From assembly GCA_963848415.1 (NCBI GenBank), contig CAWKDN010000001.1, positions 2,232,001 to 2,296,000 of the forward strand: 64,000 bases of DNA. Direction: 5' to 3'. This DNA comes from CAVQBC01 sp963848415 (GTDB lineage: Bacteria > Actinomycetota > Thermoleophilia > Solirubrobacterales > Solirubrobacteraceae). Both the position numbers and the translations under genes were made by a program. Shown in pieces: positions 34,454 to 43,291 of the stretch; the first letter of the stretch is position 1, and each line of letters opens with the position of its first letter. Below the pieces are notes generated by a model. The model did no database searches. It had not been told where the DNA came from and was given only the letters and a program-made list of their open reading frames with translations.

Positions 34454-34494
34454 CAGGCAGTGATCAGGTCCCGAACCGGAATGAGGTAAGGCGC

Positions 34495-36969
34495 ATGGGG
34501 TCGTTGCCGGAGTCCGCCCAGGTCGTGATCGTGGGCGGCGGCGTGGTCGGCACGAGCGTCGCCTACCACCTGGCCCAGCAGGGCTGGCAGGACATCGTGC
34601 TGGTCGATCAGGGCCCGCTGTGGGAGACCGGCGGCTCGAGCTCGCACGCCCCCGGCGGCGTCTTCCAGCTCAACCCGTCGCCGGCCATGACCCACATGGC
34701 CCAGGACAGCATCGCGCTGTTCAAGACGCTCTCGGTCGATGGGCAGCCCGCCTATCACCAGGTCGGCGGGATCGAGGTGGCCCGCGACGAGCCGCGCTGG
34801 GAGGAGCTGCACCGCCGCCTCGGCCGCGCGCGCTCCTACGGCGTCAACGCCTCGCTGCTCACTCCCGAGGAGGTCAAGAAGCGCTCGCCGCTGATCAACC
34901 CGGACGCGATCCTCGGCGCGCTGTCCACGCCCGAGGACGGGATCGCCGATGGCGTCGTCGCCGCCGAGGCGATGGCCGCCGACGCGGGCGAGGCGCTGCG
35001 CGCCTACGGCCTGTGCGAGGTCGTCGGGCTCGAGGTCGCCGGCGGGTACATCCGCGCCGTCGAGACCAGTCAGGGGACGATCCGCGCCGAGCACGTCGTC
35101 CTGTGCGCCGGCATCTGGGGGCCGAAGGTCGCCAGGCTGGCCGGCGCGAACGTCAGCCTGATCCCCGTCGAGCACCAGTACGCGGTGACCGAGCCGCTGC
35201 CCGAGCTGGCGGGAGAGACCCGCCCCGCGGTCCACGCGCTGCTGCGCCACCAGGACCACGCGATGTACTTCCGCCAGCACGCCGACGCCTACGGCATCGG
35301 CAACTACCGCCACGAGCCGCGCGTGGTCGAGCCCGAGGCCATCCGCCCCCCCGGCGGCGAGGTCCAGCCCGCCATCACGCCCTTCACCCCGGAGGACTTC
35401 GTCACGGCGGCCGAGGAGACGCGCTCGCTGTTCCCCGCCGTCGGCCGCGCGAAGCTCGCGCGCAGCTTCAACGGGATGTTCTCCTTCACCCCCGACGGGA
35501 TGCCGCTGATCGGCGAGAGCGCGACCGCCAAGCGGCTGTGGCTGTGCGAGGCGATCTGGGTCACCCACTCCGGCGGCGCCGGCAAGGCGCTGGCCGAGCT
35601 GATGACCCACGGCGACGTGCGCCTGGACATGCACGAGTGCGACCCGGAGCGCTACGAGGCGCACGGGACCTCGCGCGCCTACGCCCGCGCCCGCGGCGCC
35701 CAGCAGTACCGCGAGGTCTACGACGTCATCCACCCCCGCCAGCCATCGGAGCAGGCGCGCGGGCTGCGCCGCTCGCCGTTCTACGAGCGCGAGGCGGCGC
35801 TCGGCGCGGTGTTCTTCGAGAGCGCGGGCTGGGAGCGCCCGCAGTGGTACGAGGCCAACGCCGACCTGCCCACCAACGGCGCGCCCGAGCGCTCCGAGTG
35901 GTCGGCGGCGCACTGGTCGCCGATCGCGATCGGCGAGCACCTCGCCTGCCGCGAGCGCGCCGGCCTGTTCGACCTGACCGCCTTCACCAAGGTCGAGGTC
36001 AGCGGGCCGGGGGCGGCCGCCTTCGTCCAGCGCCTGGCCGCCAACGACGTCGACAAGGCCGCGAACACGATCGTCTACACCGCGATGCTCGCCCCGCGCG
36101 GCGGGATCATGTGCGACCTGACGGTCACGCGGCTGGCCGAGGACCGCTTCCTGGTGGTCACCGGCGGCGCGGTCGGCCGCCACGACATCGCCTGGATGCG
36201 CCGCAACCTGCCCGAGGACGGCTCCGTCCACCTCGAGGACCGCTCGTCGGGCACCTGCTGCGTCGGCCTGTGGGGGCCGCGGGCGCGCGACATCGCCGAA
36301 GCCGTCAGCGAGGAAGACCTCTCCAACGAGGCCTTCGGATACATGCGCTCGCGCGAGGCCCACATCGGCTACGTGCCGGTGCGGATGCTGCGGATCTCCT
36401 ACGCCGGCGAGCTCGGCTGGGAGATCTACGCGCCGACCGAGTTCGGCCCGCTGCTGTGGGACACGCTGTGGGCGGCCGGCCAGCCGCACGGGCTGATCGC
36501 CGTCGGCGGTGCCGCCTACGACTCGCTGCGCCTGGAGAAGGGCTACCGGCTGTGGGGCGCCGACATCGACGAGGACCACGACCCGATCGAGGCCGGCCTC
36601 GGCTGGGCGGTCAAGCTCGACAAGGGCGACTTCATCGGCCGCGAGACGGTCGAGCGCATCAAGGCCGAGGGCATCTCCCAGAAGCTCTGCTGCCTCGTCG
36701 TCGACGACCCCGGCGTGGTCGCGGTCGGCAAGGAGCCGATCCTCGCCGGCGAGGAGCGCGTCGGCTGGGTCACCAGCGCCGGCTACGGCCCGTCGGTGGG
36801 CGAGAGCCTGCTCTACGCCTACCTGCCCGTCGAGCACGCCGAGGCGGGCACGGCGCTCGAGGTCATGGTCGAGGGCGAGCGGACCGGCGTGACGGTGGCC
36901 GAGGAGCCGCGCTTCGACCCGCGCAGCGACCGCATGCGCGACGTCACCCGCGAGCCGGCGCCGGCGTAG
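34495..36969 (+). CDS. FAD-dependent dimethylglycine/sarcosine dehydrogenase-like protein with GcvT domain
   Basis: 824 aa in two modules. Residues 1-~400 are a DAO-type flavoprotein with VVIVGGGVVGTSVAYHL, a GGSSSHAPGG segment near the flavin site and MFSFTPDGMPLIGES. Residues ~430-800 are a folate-binding GcvT-like domain (LFDLTAFTKVEVSGPGA, LRISYAGELGWEIYAPTE, LRLEKGYRLWGADI). This is the architecture of dimethylglycine dehydrogenase and sarcosine dehydrogenase, which oxidise an N-methyl group and hand formaldehyde to tetrahydrofolate. The neighbours (MTHFR-like, DmdA/GcvT-like) fit demethylation. Start ATG 34495 has AGGTAAGG upstream. The exact substrate is unproven. Confidence 0.88.
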   Translation: MGSLPESAQVVIVGGGVVGTSVAYHLAQQGWQDIVLVDQGPLWETGGSSSHAPGGVFQLNPSPAMTHMAQDSIALFKTLSVDGQPAYHQVGGIEVARDEPRWEELHRRLGRARSYGVNASLLTPEEVKKRSPLINPDAILGALSTPEDGIADGVVAAEAMAADAGEALRAYGLCEVVGLEVAGGYIRAVETSQGTIRAEHVVLCAGIWGPKVARLAGANVSLIPVEHQYAVTEPLPELAGETRPAVHALLRHQDHAMYFRQHADAYGIGNYRHEPRVVEPEAIRPPGGEVQPAITPFTPEDFVTAAEETRSLFPAVGRAKLARSFNGMFSFTPDGMPLIGESATAKRLWLCEAIWVTHSGGAGKALAELMTHGDVRLDMHECDPERYEAHGTSRAYARARGAQQYREVYDVIHPRQPSEQARGLRRSPFYEREAALGAVFFESAGWERPQWYEANADLPTNGAPERSEWSAAHWSPIAIGEHLACRERAGLFDLTAFTKVEVSGPGAAAFVQRLAANDVDKAANTIVYTAMLAPRGGIMCDLTVTRLAEDRFLVVTGGAVGRHDIAWMRRNLPEDGSVHLEDRSSGTCCVGLWGPRARDIAEAVSEEDLSNEAFGYMRSREAHIGYVPVRMLRISYAGELGWEIYAPTEFGPLLWDTLWAAGQPHGLIAVGGAAYDSLRLEKGYRLWGADIDEDHDPIEAGLGWAVKLDKGDFIGRETVERIKAEGISQKLCCLVVDDPGVVAVGKEPILAGEERVGWVTSAGYGPSVGESLLYAYLPVEHAEAGTALEVMVEGERTGVTVAEEPRFDPRSDRMRDVTREPAPA

Positions 36970-36982
36970 GGCGCAAGCGGGG

Positions 36983-37894
36983 ATGGCGCTGACGGGAGAT
37001 CGCGTGGATCGCCCGCCGGCCCGCCGGCGCGGGCGCCCGCCCGCGAGCCCCGACCGGGCCGCGCGCGCGGCGCTCGCCGAGCGCCTGCGCCGCCCGCGCT
37101 ACGAGGTCCTGCCGCTCGACGGGATCGAGCGAGCGGTGGCCGAGCACGTCCCGGCCGACGCGACCGTGACGGTGACCTCCTCGCCGCGCAAGGGACTGGA
37201 GGCGACGGTGCGGACCGCCGAGCAGATCGCCCGCGCCGGCTACGCCGTCGTGCCCCACCTGACGGCCCGCCTGGTGCGCGACCGCGACCACCTCGAGGAG
37301 CTCCTCTCCCGGTTGCATGACGCCGGCGTGCGCGAGCTCTTCGTCCCGGCCGGCGACGCAAGCGAGCCGGCGGGCAGCTACGACGGCGCCGCGGCGCTGC
37401 TCGCCGCCATCCACGAGCTCGGCGCGGACTTCCCGCGGCTCGGGATCACCGGCTATCCCGAGAGTCATCACCTGATCGCCGACGAGGTCACGATCCAGGC
37501 GATGTTCGAGAAGGCCGAGCTGGCCACCTACATCGTCAGCCAGGTCTGCTTCGACCCGGCGACGATCGAGCGCTGGGTGCGCCAGGTGCGCGCCCGCGGC
37601 ACCGCGCTGCCGATCTGGATCGGGATGCCGGGCAGCGTCGAGCGCAAGCGGCTCGTGCGCATCTCGCTGCAGATCGGCCTCGGCCAGTCCGCGCGCTTCG
37701 TCTCCCACCAGCGCGGCTGGCTGCGGCGGCTGCTCGGCCGCCAGTACAGCCCGGACGACCTGGTGGAAGCGCTGGGGCCGCTGTGCGCGGATCCGGCGGC
37801 CGGCATCGCCGGCTTCCACCTCTACACCTTCAACGAGCTGGCGCGGACCGAGCGCTGGCGGCGGCGCACGCTCGAGCGGCTCGAAGGCCGCTGA
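36983..37894 (+). CDS. Methylenetetrahydrofolate reductase family protein
   Basis: 303 aa TIM-barrel flavoprotein. Recognisable MTHFR features are VTVTSSPRKGLEATVRTAEQIARAGYAVVPHLTAR, then LGITGYPESH and CFDPATIERWVRQVRARG, and a C-terminal GFHLYTFNEL. MTHFR reduces 5,10-methylene-THF to 5-methyl-THF. Placed 13 nt after the dimethylglycine-dehydrogenase-like gene, it probably handles the one-carbon units that the upstream enzyme loads on folate. The N-terminal ~30 residues are Arg/Pro-rich and may not be part of the fold; GTG codon 8 is an alternative start. Confidence 0.85.
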   Translation: MALTGDRVDRPPARRRGRPPASPDRAARAALAERLRRPRYEVLPLDGIERAVAEHVPADATVTVTSSPRKGLEATVRTAEQIARAGYAVVPHLTARLVRDRDHLEELLSRLHDAGVRELFVPAGDASEPAGSYDGAAALLAAIHELGADFPRLGITGYPESHHLIADEVTIQAMFEKAELATYIVSQVCFDPATIERWVRQVRARGTALPIWIGMPGSVERKRLVRISLQIGLGQSARFVSHQRGWLRRLLGRQYSPDDLVEALGPLCADPAAGIAGFHLYTFNELARTERWRRRTLERLEGR

Positions 37895-37920
37895 ATCCCC
37901 GAAGGAACCCCAGCGCGAGC

Positions 37921-37956
37921 TTGACGCGTTCGCGCCCGGAAACCTAATATATCTGA
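37921..37956 (+). promoter_or_regulatory. Promoter with AT-rich palindrome-like -10 region (site 2)
   Basis: TTGACG (37921-37926), 18-nt spacer, TAATAT (37945-37950). The -10 is embedded in CCTAATATATCTGA, matching eight of ten bases of TGATATATCA found at sites 1 and 3. It is 37 nt before ATG 37987. Repressor binding here would block RNA polymerase. Confidence 0.6.
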
Positions 37957-37986
37957 CGACAAGCGTCGAAAGTGAGGACCGCTCGA

Positions 37987-39192
37987 ATGGCCGACGACAG
38001 GGTGATCACCGATCCGGGGATCCTGCTCTACACCCGGGTCAAGAAGTCGCCGTACTACTACGGATCCCGTAGGCACGGCGTCCATCTCTACAGCGTCTAC
38101 AACCACCACTATCACCCTCGGCACTACGGCGATCCGGTCGCGGAGTACTACCAGCTGCTCGAAGGCGTGACCCTGTGGGACGTGGGCGGCGCCGAGCGCC
38201 AGGTGGAGATCACCGGGCCCGACGCGTTCCGCTTCACGAACCTGCTCACGCCGCGCGACCTCAACAAGTGCGCGGTCGGCCAGTGCAAGTACGCCTTCAT
38301 CACCGACGAGCGCGGCGGGATCATCAACGACCCGGTGCTGCTGCGCCTGGAAGAGAACCGCTTCTGGCTCTCGCTCGCCGACACCGACGTGCTGCTGTGG
38401 GCCAAGGGCGTCGCCTACAACGCCGGCATGAACGTCGAGATCTTCGAGCCCGACGTGGGCCCGATGCAGATCCAGGGGCCGAAGTCCAAGGAGGTCATGA
38501 CCGACCTCTTCGGGGCCGACATCCTCGACGTCCCCTACTACTACATGGTCACCAAGCAGCTCGACGGGATGGAGCTGGTGATCTCGCGCACGGGCTACTC
38601 CGGCGAGCTCGGCTACGAGCTCTACCTGACCAACGCCAGCCGCGACGGCCTGAAGCTGTGGGACGCGGTCATCCAGGCCGGCGAGCCGCACGGCCTGAGC
38701 CCGATCGGGCCGTGCCACATCCGCCGCATCGAGGGCGGGATCCTCGCCCACGGCTGTGACATGACGATCGACGAGAACCCCTACGAGGTCGGCTACGGCT
38801 ACAAGTGGATGGTCGAGCTCGAGCAGGAGCAGGACTTCATCGGGCGCGAGGCGCTGCGCACGGTCTCCGAGGAGGGCGTGAGCCGCAAGCTCGTCGGGGT
38901 GGAGATCGGCGGCGCCGGCCTCGGCTCCTACAACGACGGGTCGATGCCGGACTTCTTCCCGGTCAAGACCGCCGAGGGCGAGCAGATCGGCAAGGTCACG
39001 TCGGGCTGCTGGTCGCCGCGGCTGGAGAAGAACATCGGCTTCGCGATGGTGCCGGTGGAGTACGGCGAGCTGGGCACCACGCTCGTCATCGAGCGGCCCG
39101 AGGAGACGGTCGAGGGCGTGGTCGCCGACCGTGTCTTCTTCAAGCCCGAGCACGCCGAGCAGACGCTGGCCACGTCCACCGGCTCGGCCTGA
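37987..39192 (+). CDS. Folate-dependent aminomethyltransferase-like protein (DmdA/GcvT family)
   Basis: 401 aa GcvT-fold protein. Its blocks (YSVYNHHY, LWDVGGAERQVEITGPDAFRF, NDPVLLRLEENRFWLSLADTDVLLWAKG, QIQGPKSKEVM, RTGYSGELGYELYL, RRIEGGILAHGCDMTIDENPYEVG) resemble DMSP demethylase DmdA more closely than plain glycine-cleavage T protein. It should transfer a methyl or methylene group from a substrate to tetrahydrofolate. True DmdA function is uncertain, because many DmdA-like proteins act on other S- or N-methyl compounds. GAGG about 9 nt before ATG 37987 supports this start. Own promoter (site 2), separate from the upstream operon. Confidence 0.82.
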   Translation: MADDRVITDPGILLYTRVKKSPYYYGSRRHGVHLYSVYNHHYHPRHYGDPVAEYYQLLEGVTLWDVGGAERQVEITGPDAFRFTNLLTPRDLNKCAVGQCKYAFITDERGGIINDPVLLRLEENRFWLSLADTDVLLWAKGVAYNAGMNVEIFEPDVGPMQIQGPKSKEVMTDLFGADILDVPYYYMVTKQLDGMELVISRTGYSGELGYELYLTNASRDGLKLWDAVIQAGEPHGLSPIGPCHIRRIEGGILAHGCDMTIDENPYEVGYGYKWMVELEQEQDFIGREALRTVSEEGVSRKLVGVEIGGAGLGSYNDGSMPDFFPVKTAEGEQIGKVTSGCWSPRLEKNIGFAMVPVEYGELGTTLVIERPEETVEGVVADRVFFKPEHAEQTLATSTGSA

Positions 39193-39222
39193 GGCTCCGC
39201 GCGGCGGCCGGCCGGCTCTCCG

Positions 39223-40125
39223 TCAGCCGGCCGCCGCGAGGTCTGGCGTGCGCGCGACCTCGCGCACGACCGCCCGCACTGCGGGCAGGGCGGGATTGGG
39301 CGCCTCGGGGCGCCACGCCAGCACGACGCTGACGTCCTCGCCGGCGAGCGGGACGAAGGCCACGCCGCTGTCGCGCAGGCTGCGGGCCGACAGCGGCAGC
39401 CGCGTGACGCCGACGCCCGCGGCGACCAGCGCGAGCAGGTTCTGCGGGCTCGCGCCGCGCTCGACGACGCGCGGTCGGTAGCCGGCGCGGGCGAAGTCGG
39501 CGTCGTACTTGCGATGCCACGGTGGCCACGAGTCGCGCGGGGTGAGCACCCACGCCTCGCCGGCCAGGTCGGCCAGCGTGAGCTCCTCGCGGGCGGCGAG
39601 CGGGTGGCGCTCGGGCAGCACCGCCGCGGCGCGCTCGCGCATGACCTCCTCGGTCGCCAGGTCCTCGACCAGCGGCGGGCGGGTGAGGCCGGCGTCGAGG
39701 CGGCCCTCGCGCAGGCCGGCCACCAGCTCGGCGATGGTCACGTCCTGCGCGCGCAGCGCGACCTGCGGGTGGCGCTCGCGGAAGGCGCGCAGCACCGGCG
39801 GCATCAGGTAGTTGGCCAGCGAGGAGAGGAAGCCGACGCGCAGCTCGCCCTGCTCGCCGCGGGCGGCGCGCCGGACCGCCTCGGTCGCCCGCTCGGCCTG
39901 GGCGAGCACCGGCCGCGCCTCGCGCAGCAGCACCGCGCCGATGCCGGTGAGCTGGGCGCCGCGTGAGCTGCGCTCGAACAAGGTGGCCCCGAGCTGGGTC
40001 TCCAGCGTGCGGATCTGCTGGGAGAGCGACTGCTGGGCGACGTGCAGCCGGCGCGCCGCGGCGGTGAAGGTGCCCTCCTCCGCGACGGCGACGAAGGCGC
40101 GCAGCTGGCGCAGCTCGGGGGTCAC
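39223..40125 (-). CDS. LysR-family transcriptional regulator
   Basis: 300 aa. The N-terminal winged HTH reads LRQLRAFVAVAEEGTFTAAARRLHVAQQSLSQQIRTLETQLGATLFERSSRG, classic LysR. The effector domain follows from about residue 90 (GELRVGFLSSLANYLMPPVLRAF). GTG 40125 has TAAGCT (40133-40138) 7 nt upstream. It is divergent from an SDR gene, and an ACAGGC-TGC-GCCTGT palindrome lies between, the usual arrangement for a LysR regulator and its target. It converges on the DmdA-like gene. Confidence 0.92.
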   Translation of the reverse strand: MTPELRQLRAFVAVAEEGTFTAAARRLHVAQQSLSQQIRTLETQLGATLFERSSRGAQLTGIGAVLLREARPVLAQAERATEAVRRAARGEQGELRVGFLSSLANYLMPPVLRAFRERHPQVALRAQDVTIAELVAGLREGRLDAGLTRPPLVEDLATEEVMRERAAAVLPERHPLAAREELTLADLAGEAWVLTPRDSWPPWHRKYDADFARAGYRPRVVERGASPQNLLALVAAGVGVTRLPLSARSLRDSGVAFVPLAGEDVSVVLAWRPEAPNPALPAVRAVVREVARTPDLAAAG

Positions 40126-40147
40126 CCGCCGCAGCTTAAGGGCTGGC

Positions 40148-40162
40148 ACAGGCTGCGCCTGT
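40148..40162. promoter_or_regulatory. Palindrome ACAGGC-TGC-GCCTGT, candidate LysR binding site
   Basis: A perfect 6-bp inverted repeat with 3-nt spacer in the 94-bp gap between divergent lysR-type and SDR genes. LysR regulators bind short interrupted palindromes in exactly such gaps. Confidence 0.5.
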
Positions 40163-40219
40163 AGAGGCCGAGGCAATCGGTGTTTCCCCCGCGGCCGCCC
40201 GGTGCCTAGCTTGGGGACC

Positions 40220-41071
40220 ATGAATCCGAACGACACCGCCCGCGTCTGGCTGATCACCGGCACCTCCTCGGGCTTCGGCAGCCAGATCGCCCGCGCCGCG
40301 CTCGAGCGCGGCGATCACGTCGTCGCCACCGCGCGGCGCCCGGACACGCTCGACGAGCTCGTCGCCGTCGCGCCCGAGCGCGTGCTGGCCGTTGCGCTCG
40401 ACGTCACCGACCCGGGTCAGGTCGAGGCGGCCGTCGCAGCGGCGCTCGAGCGCTTCGGTCGTGTCGACGTGCTGGTCAACAACGCCGGCCACGGCTCGGT
40501 GGGCGCGGTCGAGGAGGTCGACCCGGACGAGCTGCGCACGCTGATGGACACGATGTACTTCGGGGCGGTGGCGCTCACGCAGGCCGTGCTGCCGCACATG
40601 CGCGGGCAGGGCAGCGGCGCGATCGTGCAGATCAGCTCGATGGGCGGGCAGGTCTCGATGCCGGGCTTCGGCGCCTACTGCTCGGCCAAGTTCGCCCTCG
40701 AGGGCCTCTCCGAGGCGCTCGCCGCCGAGGTCGGGCCGCTGGGCATCCGCGTGCTGGTCGTCGAGCCGGGCGCCTTCCGCACGGGCTTCGGCGGCGCGCG
40801 CATGCAGCGCTCGGAGCCGATGGAGGCCTACGCCGGGACGGTCGGCCCGACGCGCGACCTGGTCGACGGCATGGAGGGCACGCAGCCGGGCGACCCGGCC
40901 AAGGCGGCCGCCGCCATCCTCGCGGCGCTCGACGCGCCCGAGCCGCCGCTGCGACTCGCGTTGGGCGCCGACGCGGTCGACTTCATCCGCTCCAAGCACG
41001 ATCAGCTCCGGGCCGACCTCGACGCGTGGGAGGCCGTCAGTCGCGACACGGCGCTCGACGAGGCCGGCTGA
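40220..41071 (+). CDS. SDR-family oxidoreductase
   Basis: 283 aa. Motifs: WLITGTSSGFGSQIAR (TGxxxGxG), VLVNNAGHGSVG, IVQISSMGG and YCSAKFALEG (YxxxK). This is the classical-SDR subgroup often annotated as oxidoreductase/retinol-dehydrogenase-like, with the C-terminal extension LGADAVDFIRSKHDQL. Substrate unknown. TAGCTT (40207-40212) lies 7 nt before ATG 40220. Probably controlled by the divergent LysR regulator. Confidence 0.88.
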   Translation: MNPNDTARVWLITGTSSGFGSQIARAALERGDHVVATARRPDTLDELVAVAPERVLAVALDVTDPGQVEAAVAAALERFGRVDVLVNNAGHGSVGAVEEVDPDELRTLMDTMYFGAVALTQAVLPHMRGQGSGAIVQISSMGGQVSMPGFGAYCSAKFALEGLSEALAAEVGPLGIRVLVVEPGAFRTGFGGARMQRSEPMEAYAGTVGPTRDLVDGMEGTQPGDPAKAAAAILAALDAPEPPLRLALGADAVDFIRSKHDQLRADLDAWEAVSRDTALDEAG

Positions 41072-41077
41072 GCCGGC

Positions 41078-41260
41078 TCAGCCGGCCGAGCGCTCGGCGA
41101 TCAGCTGGTCGATCTCGGCCGCGAAGAGCAGCTCGGGGTCGAGCTCCATGCTCGCGAACGCCCCCTCGATCTCGAGGCTGACGAGGCCGTGCAAACGCGT
41201 CCAGCCGAACACGCCGAGGCGCAGGACGTCGGCTCCGAGCTCCGCGCCGCCGGGCCGGGT
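41078..41260 (-). pseudogene. C-terminal fragment of a TetR-family regulator
   Basis: About 56 residues ending at the stop near 41078 match the end of a TetR ligand domain: VFGWTRLHGLVSLEIEGAFASMELDPELLFAAEIDQLI. The DNA-binding half is absent: upstream (towards 41398) the frame has no HTH similarity, and the promoter area of the serine hydrolase takes its place. A truncated relic, convergent with the SDR gene by 6 nt. Confidence 0.65.
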
Positions 41261-41388
41261 CCGCCGAGCTCGCACAGCTACACGTTCATCGACGACGTCG
41301 CGCGCGGGCTTCCGGCCTGCTCGACGCGCCGCCCGAGAACCGTTAGGGTCGGCGCTCCGGAAAACTGTCAGGCGGGGGAGAGGACGAG

Positions 41389-42507
41389 ATGCGGGCACGG
41401 GTCATGGTCGTGGGCGCGATCGGTGCGCTGGCGTTGGCGGGCGGCGGATCGGCGCAGGCCGCCGAGCTCCCCGCCGCCGACCGGCAGTTCGTCGACGCGA
41501 CGGTGATGCAGGCGATGCAGAGCGGTCGCCTGCCGGGCGTCTCGCTGAAGGTCACCGGACCGAAGGGCGACTACATCAAGACCTACGGGGTGAGCAACCT
41601 CGCGACGCAGAAGCCGATGGCGCTGGACGACCACGTCCGGATCGCGAGCATCACCAAGTCGATGACCGCGACCGCCGTGCTGCGGCTGGTGCAGCGCGGG
41701 CGGCTGAAGCTCTCCGACAAGCTCGACCGCTGGGTCACGGGCATCCGCTACGGCAAGCGGATCACGGTCCGCCAGATGCTCGCCATGCGCTCGGGCGTCT
41801 ACGACTTCACCAGCAACGCCGCGTTCCTTCGCCGCTTCACCGCGAACCCGCTCCTTCGCTGGAAGCCGGCCGACGTCGTGCGCATCATCCGCGCCAACCC
41901 GCCGGCCTTCCGCCCGAACGCGAAGACCCAGTACGCCGACTCCAACTACGTCCTGCTCGGGATCATCCTGGAGAAGGTCACCGGTCGCTCGGCGGAGTCG
42001 GTGATCACCCGCGAGGTCATCCGGCCGGCCCGGCTGTCAGAGACGAGCTTCCCGACCGTCGCGCGGATGCCCACGCCGTTCTCGCGCGGCTACTTCGCGG
42101 GCGACGAGGGCACGGGGCCGGTGCGCGACTACACGCTGGTGAACCCCAAGGTCGCCTGGACCGCCGGCGGCATGGTCTCCACGCTCGGCGACATCGAGAA
42201 GTGGGGTCGTGTGCTGGCTCGCGGCACGCTGCTCAGCCCGCAGCTGCAGCGCCAGCGCCTGCGCTTCGGGCGGTTCCCGAACCCGGGGCCGTTCGCGGGC
42301 TACGGGCTGGGCATCCTGCGCTTCGGCGACTGGCTCGGTCACGACGGCGCGATCTTCGGCTTCAGCACGGTGACGATGTACGAGCCGCAGAGCGGCGCGC
42401 AGATCGTCGCCGCCGCGAACCTGTCGTCGAACTTCTCGACGCCGACGCTCGAGCTGTTCGGGCTGATCACCCAGCGCCTGTACCCGGAGACGCTCGGGGC
42501 CGGCTGA
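41389..42507 (+). CDS. Secreted serine beta-lactamase/D-alanyl-D-alanine carboxypeptidase-like hydrolase (class C/EstB fold)
   Basis: 372 aa. A signal peptide (1-25, AQAAE) precedes a beta-lactamase/transpeptidase fold. The nucleophile is Ser87 in S-I-T-K, the second motif is Y-A-D in QYADSNYVLLG, and the third is H-D-G in LGHDGAIFG. Such proteins are R61-like DD-peptidases, esterases or beta-lactamases acting outside the membrane; the variant HDG in place of KTG is common in the esterase and peptidase branch. ATG 41389 has GGGGGAGAGGA upstream. The 3' end overlaps antisense with the broken TPR gene. Confidence 0.87.
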   Translation: MRARVMVVGAIGALALAGGGSAQAAELPAADRQFVDATVMQAMQSGRLPGVSLKVTGPKGDYIKTYGVSNLATQKPMALDDHVRIASITKSMTATAVLRLVQRGRLKLSDKLDRWVTGIRYGKRITVRQMLAMRSGVYDFTSNAAFLRRFTANPLLRWKPADVVRIIRANPPAFRPNAKTQYADSNYVLLGIILEKVTGRSAESVITREVIRPARLSETSFPTVARMPTPFSRGYFAGDEGTGPVRDYTLVNPKVAWTAGGMVSTLGDIEKWGRVLARGTLLSPQLQRQRLRFGRFPNPGPFAGYGLGILRFGDWLGHDGAIFGFSTVTMYEPQSGAQIVAAANLSSNFSTPTLELFGLITQRLYPETLGAG

Positions 42508-43291
42508 GGGCGCCGAGGTTTGCCCGGGCGCTTGCGGCGGGTGCGAGGCTCGACGGTGGCTTCGAGCACCGCGACCGCGCGCTCGAGCAGTGCGGCGGCT
42601 TCGCCGGGGTCGGCCGCCGCGCGGGCCATCGCGAGGTTGTTCAGCGTCGGCGCGAGCTGCGGGTGGTGATCGCCGAGTGTGCGTTCCTTGATCGCGAGCG
42701 CGCGCCGGTAGAGCGGCTGCGTCGCCTCCGGCAGGCCGGTGCGGGCGAGCAGGGCGGCGAGGTTGTTCAGCGTGACGGCGACCTCGTGGTCGTCGGGGCC
42801 GAAGGCGCGCTCGAAGGCGCTCAGCGCATCACGCAGGAGCGCCTCCGCCTCGGCGGTCTTGCCGGCGGCATCGAGGATCGTGGCGAGCGCCGCTCGGTCG
42901 GCGGCGACGTCAGGGTGCTCGTCGCCGAGCGCGCGCCGGCGCAGGCGCACCGAGCGTCGGGCGAAGGGCTCCCCGGGCTCGGGATGCCGCGGGCATGCTC
43001 GAGCCCGCCGAGGTTGTAGTACAGGCCGGCCACGTCGGGATGGTCGGGCCCGACCGCCTGCTCGGCGATGCGCAGCGCGCGGGTGTAGACGCGCTCGGCC
43101 TCCTCGAACCCACCGGAGTACTTCAGCGACATCCCGAGCTCGTTGAGGATCGCGACGAGCTCGGGCGCTCCTGGGCCGAGCTCCTGTTCCGCCTCGTGGA
43201 CGGCGTCGCGCAGCAGCACCTGCGCCAGTCGGTAGCGCCCGTGCTCACGGTGCCCGGCCGCCCGCTCCGAGCGGCTCCGCCAGCCGCTCAC
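42339..43291 (-). pseudogene. TPR (kinesin-light-chain type) repeat protein with frameshift
   Basis: Two reading frames joined make a tetratricopeptide protein. First part: GTG 43291, AVHEAEQELGPGAPELVAILNELG, YTRALRIAEQAVGPDHPDVAGLYYNLGGLEHA. Near 42935-42950 a 1-nt deletion shifts the frame, and repeats continue as RALGDEHPDVAADRAALATILDAAG, AFGPDDHEVAVTLNNLAALLARTG and ERTLGDHHPQLAPTLNNLAMA. These ~42-residue repeats mediate protein contacts. The second frame runs on to 42339, antisense inside the serine hydrolase, so the natural end is unclear. It directly follows the broken MFS gene and slightly overlaps it. Confidence 0.6.

Noticed and set aside
33715..36837. 1040-codon open frame antisense to the dimethylglycine-dehydrogenase-like gene
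   Set aside because: Composition shadow of a GC-rich gene; no family similarity, while the sense strand is unmistakable. Similar long antisense frames at 5007-7751, 7099-9048, 18780-20717, 20464-22458 and 24991-27903 were rejected for the same reason.
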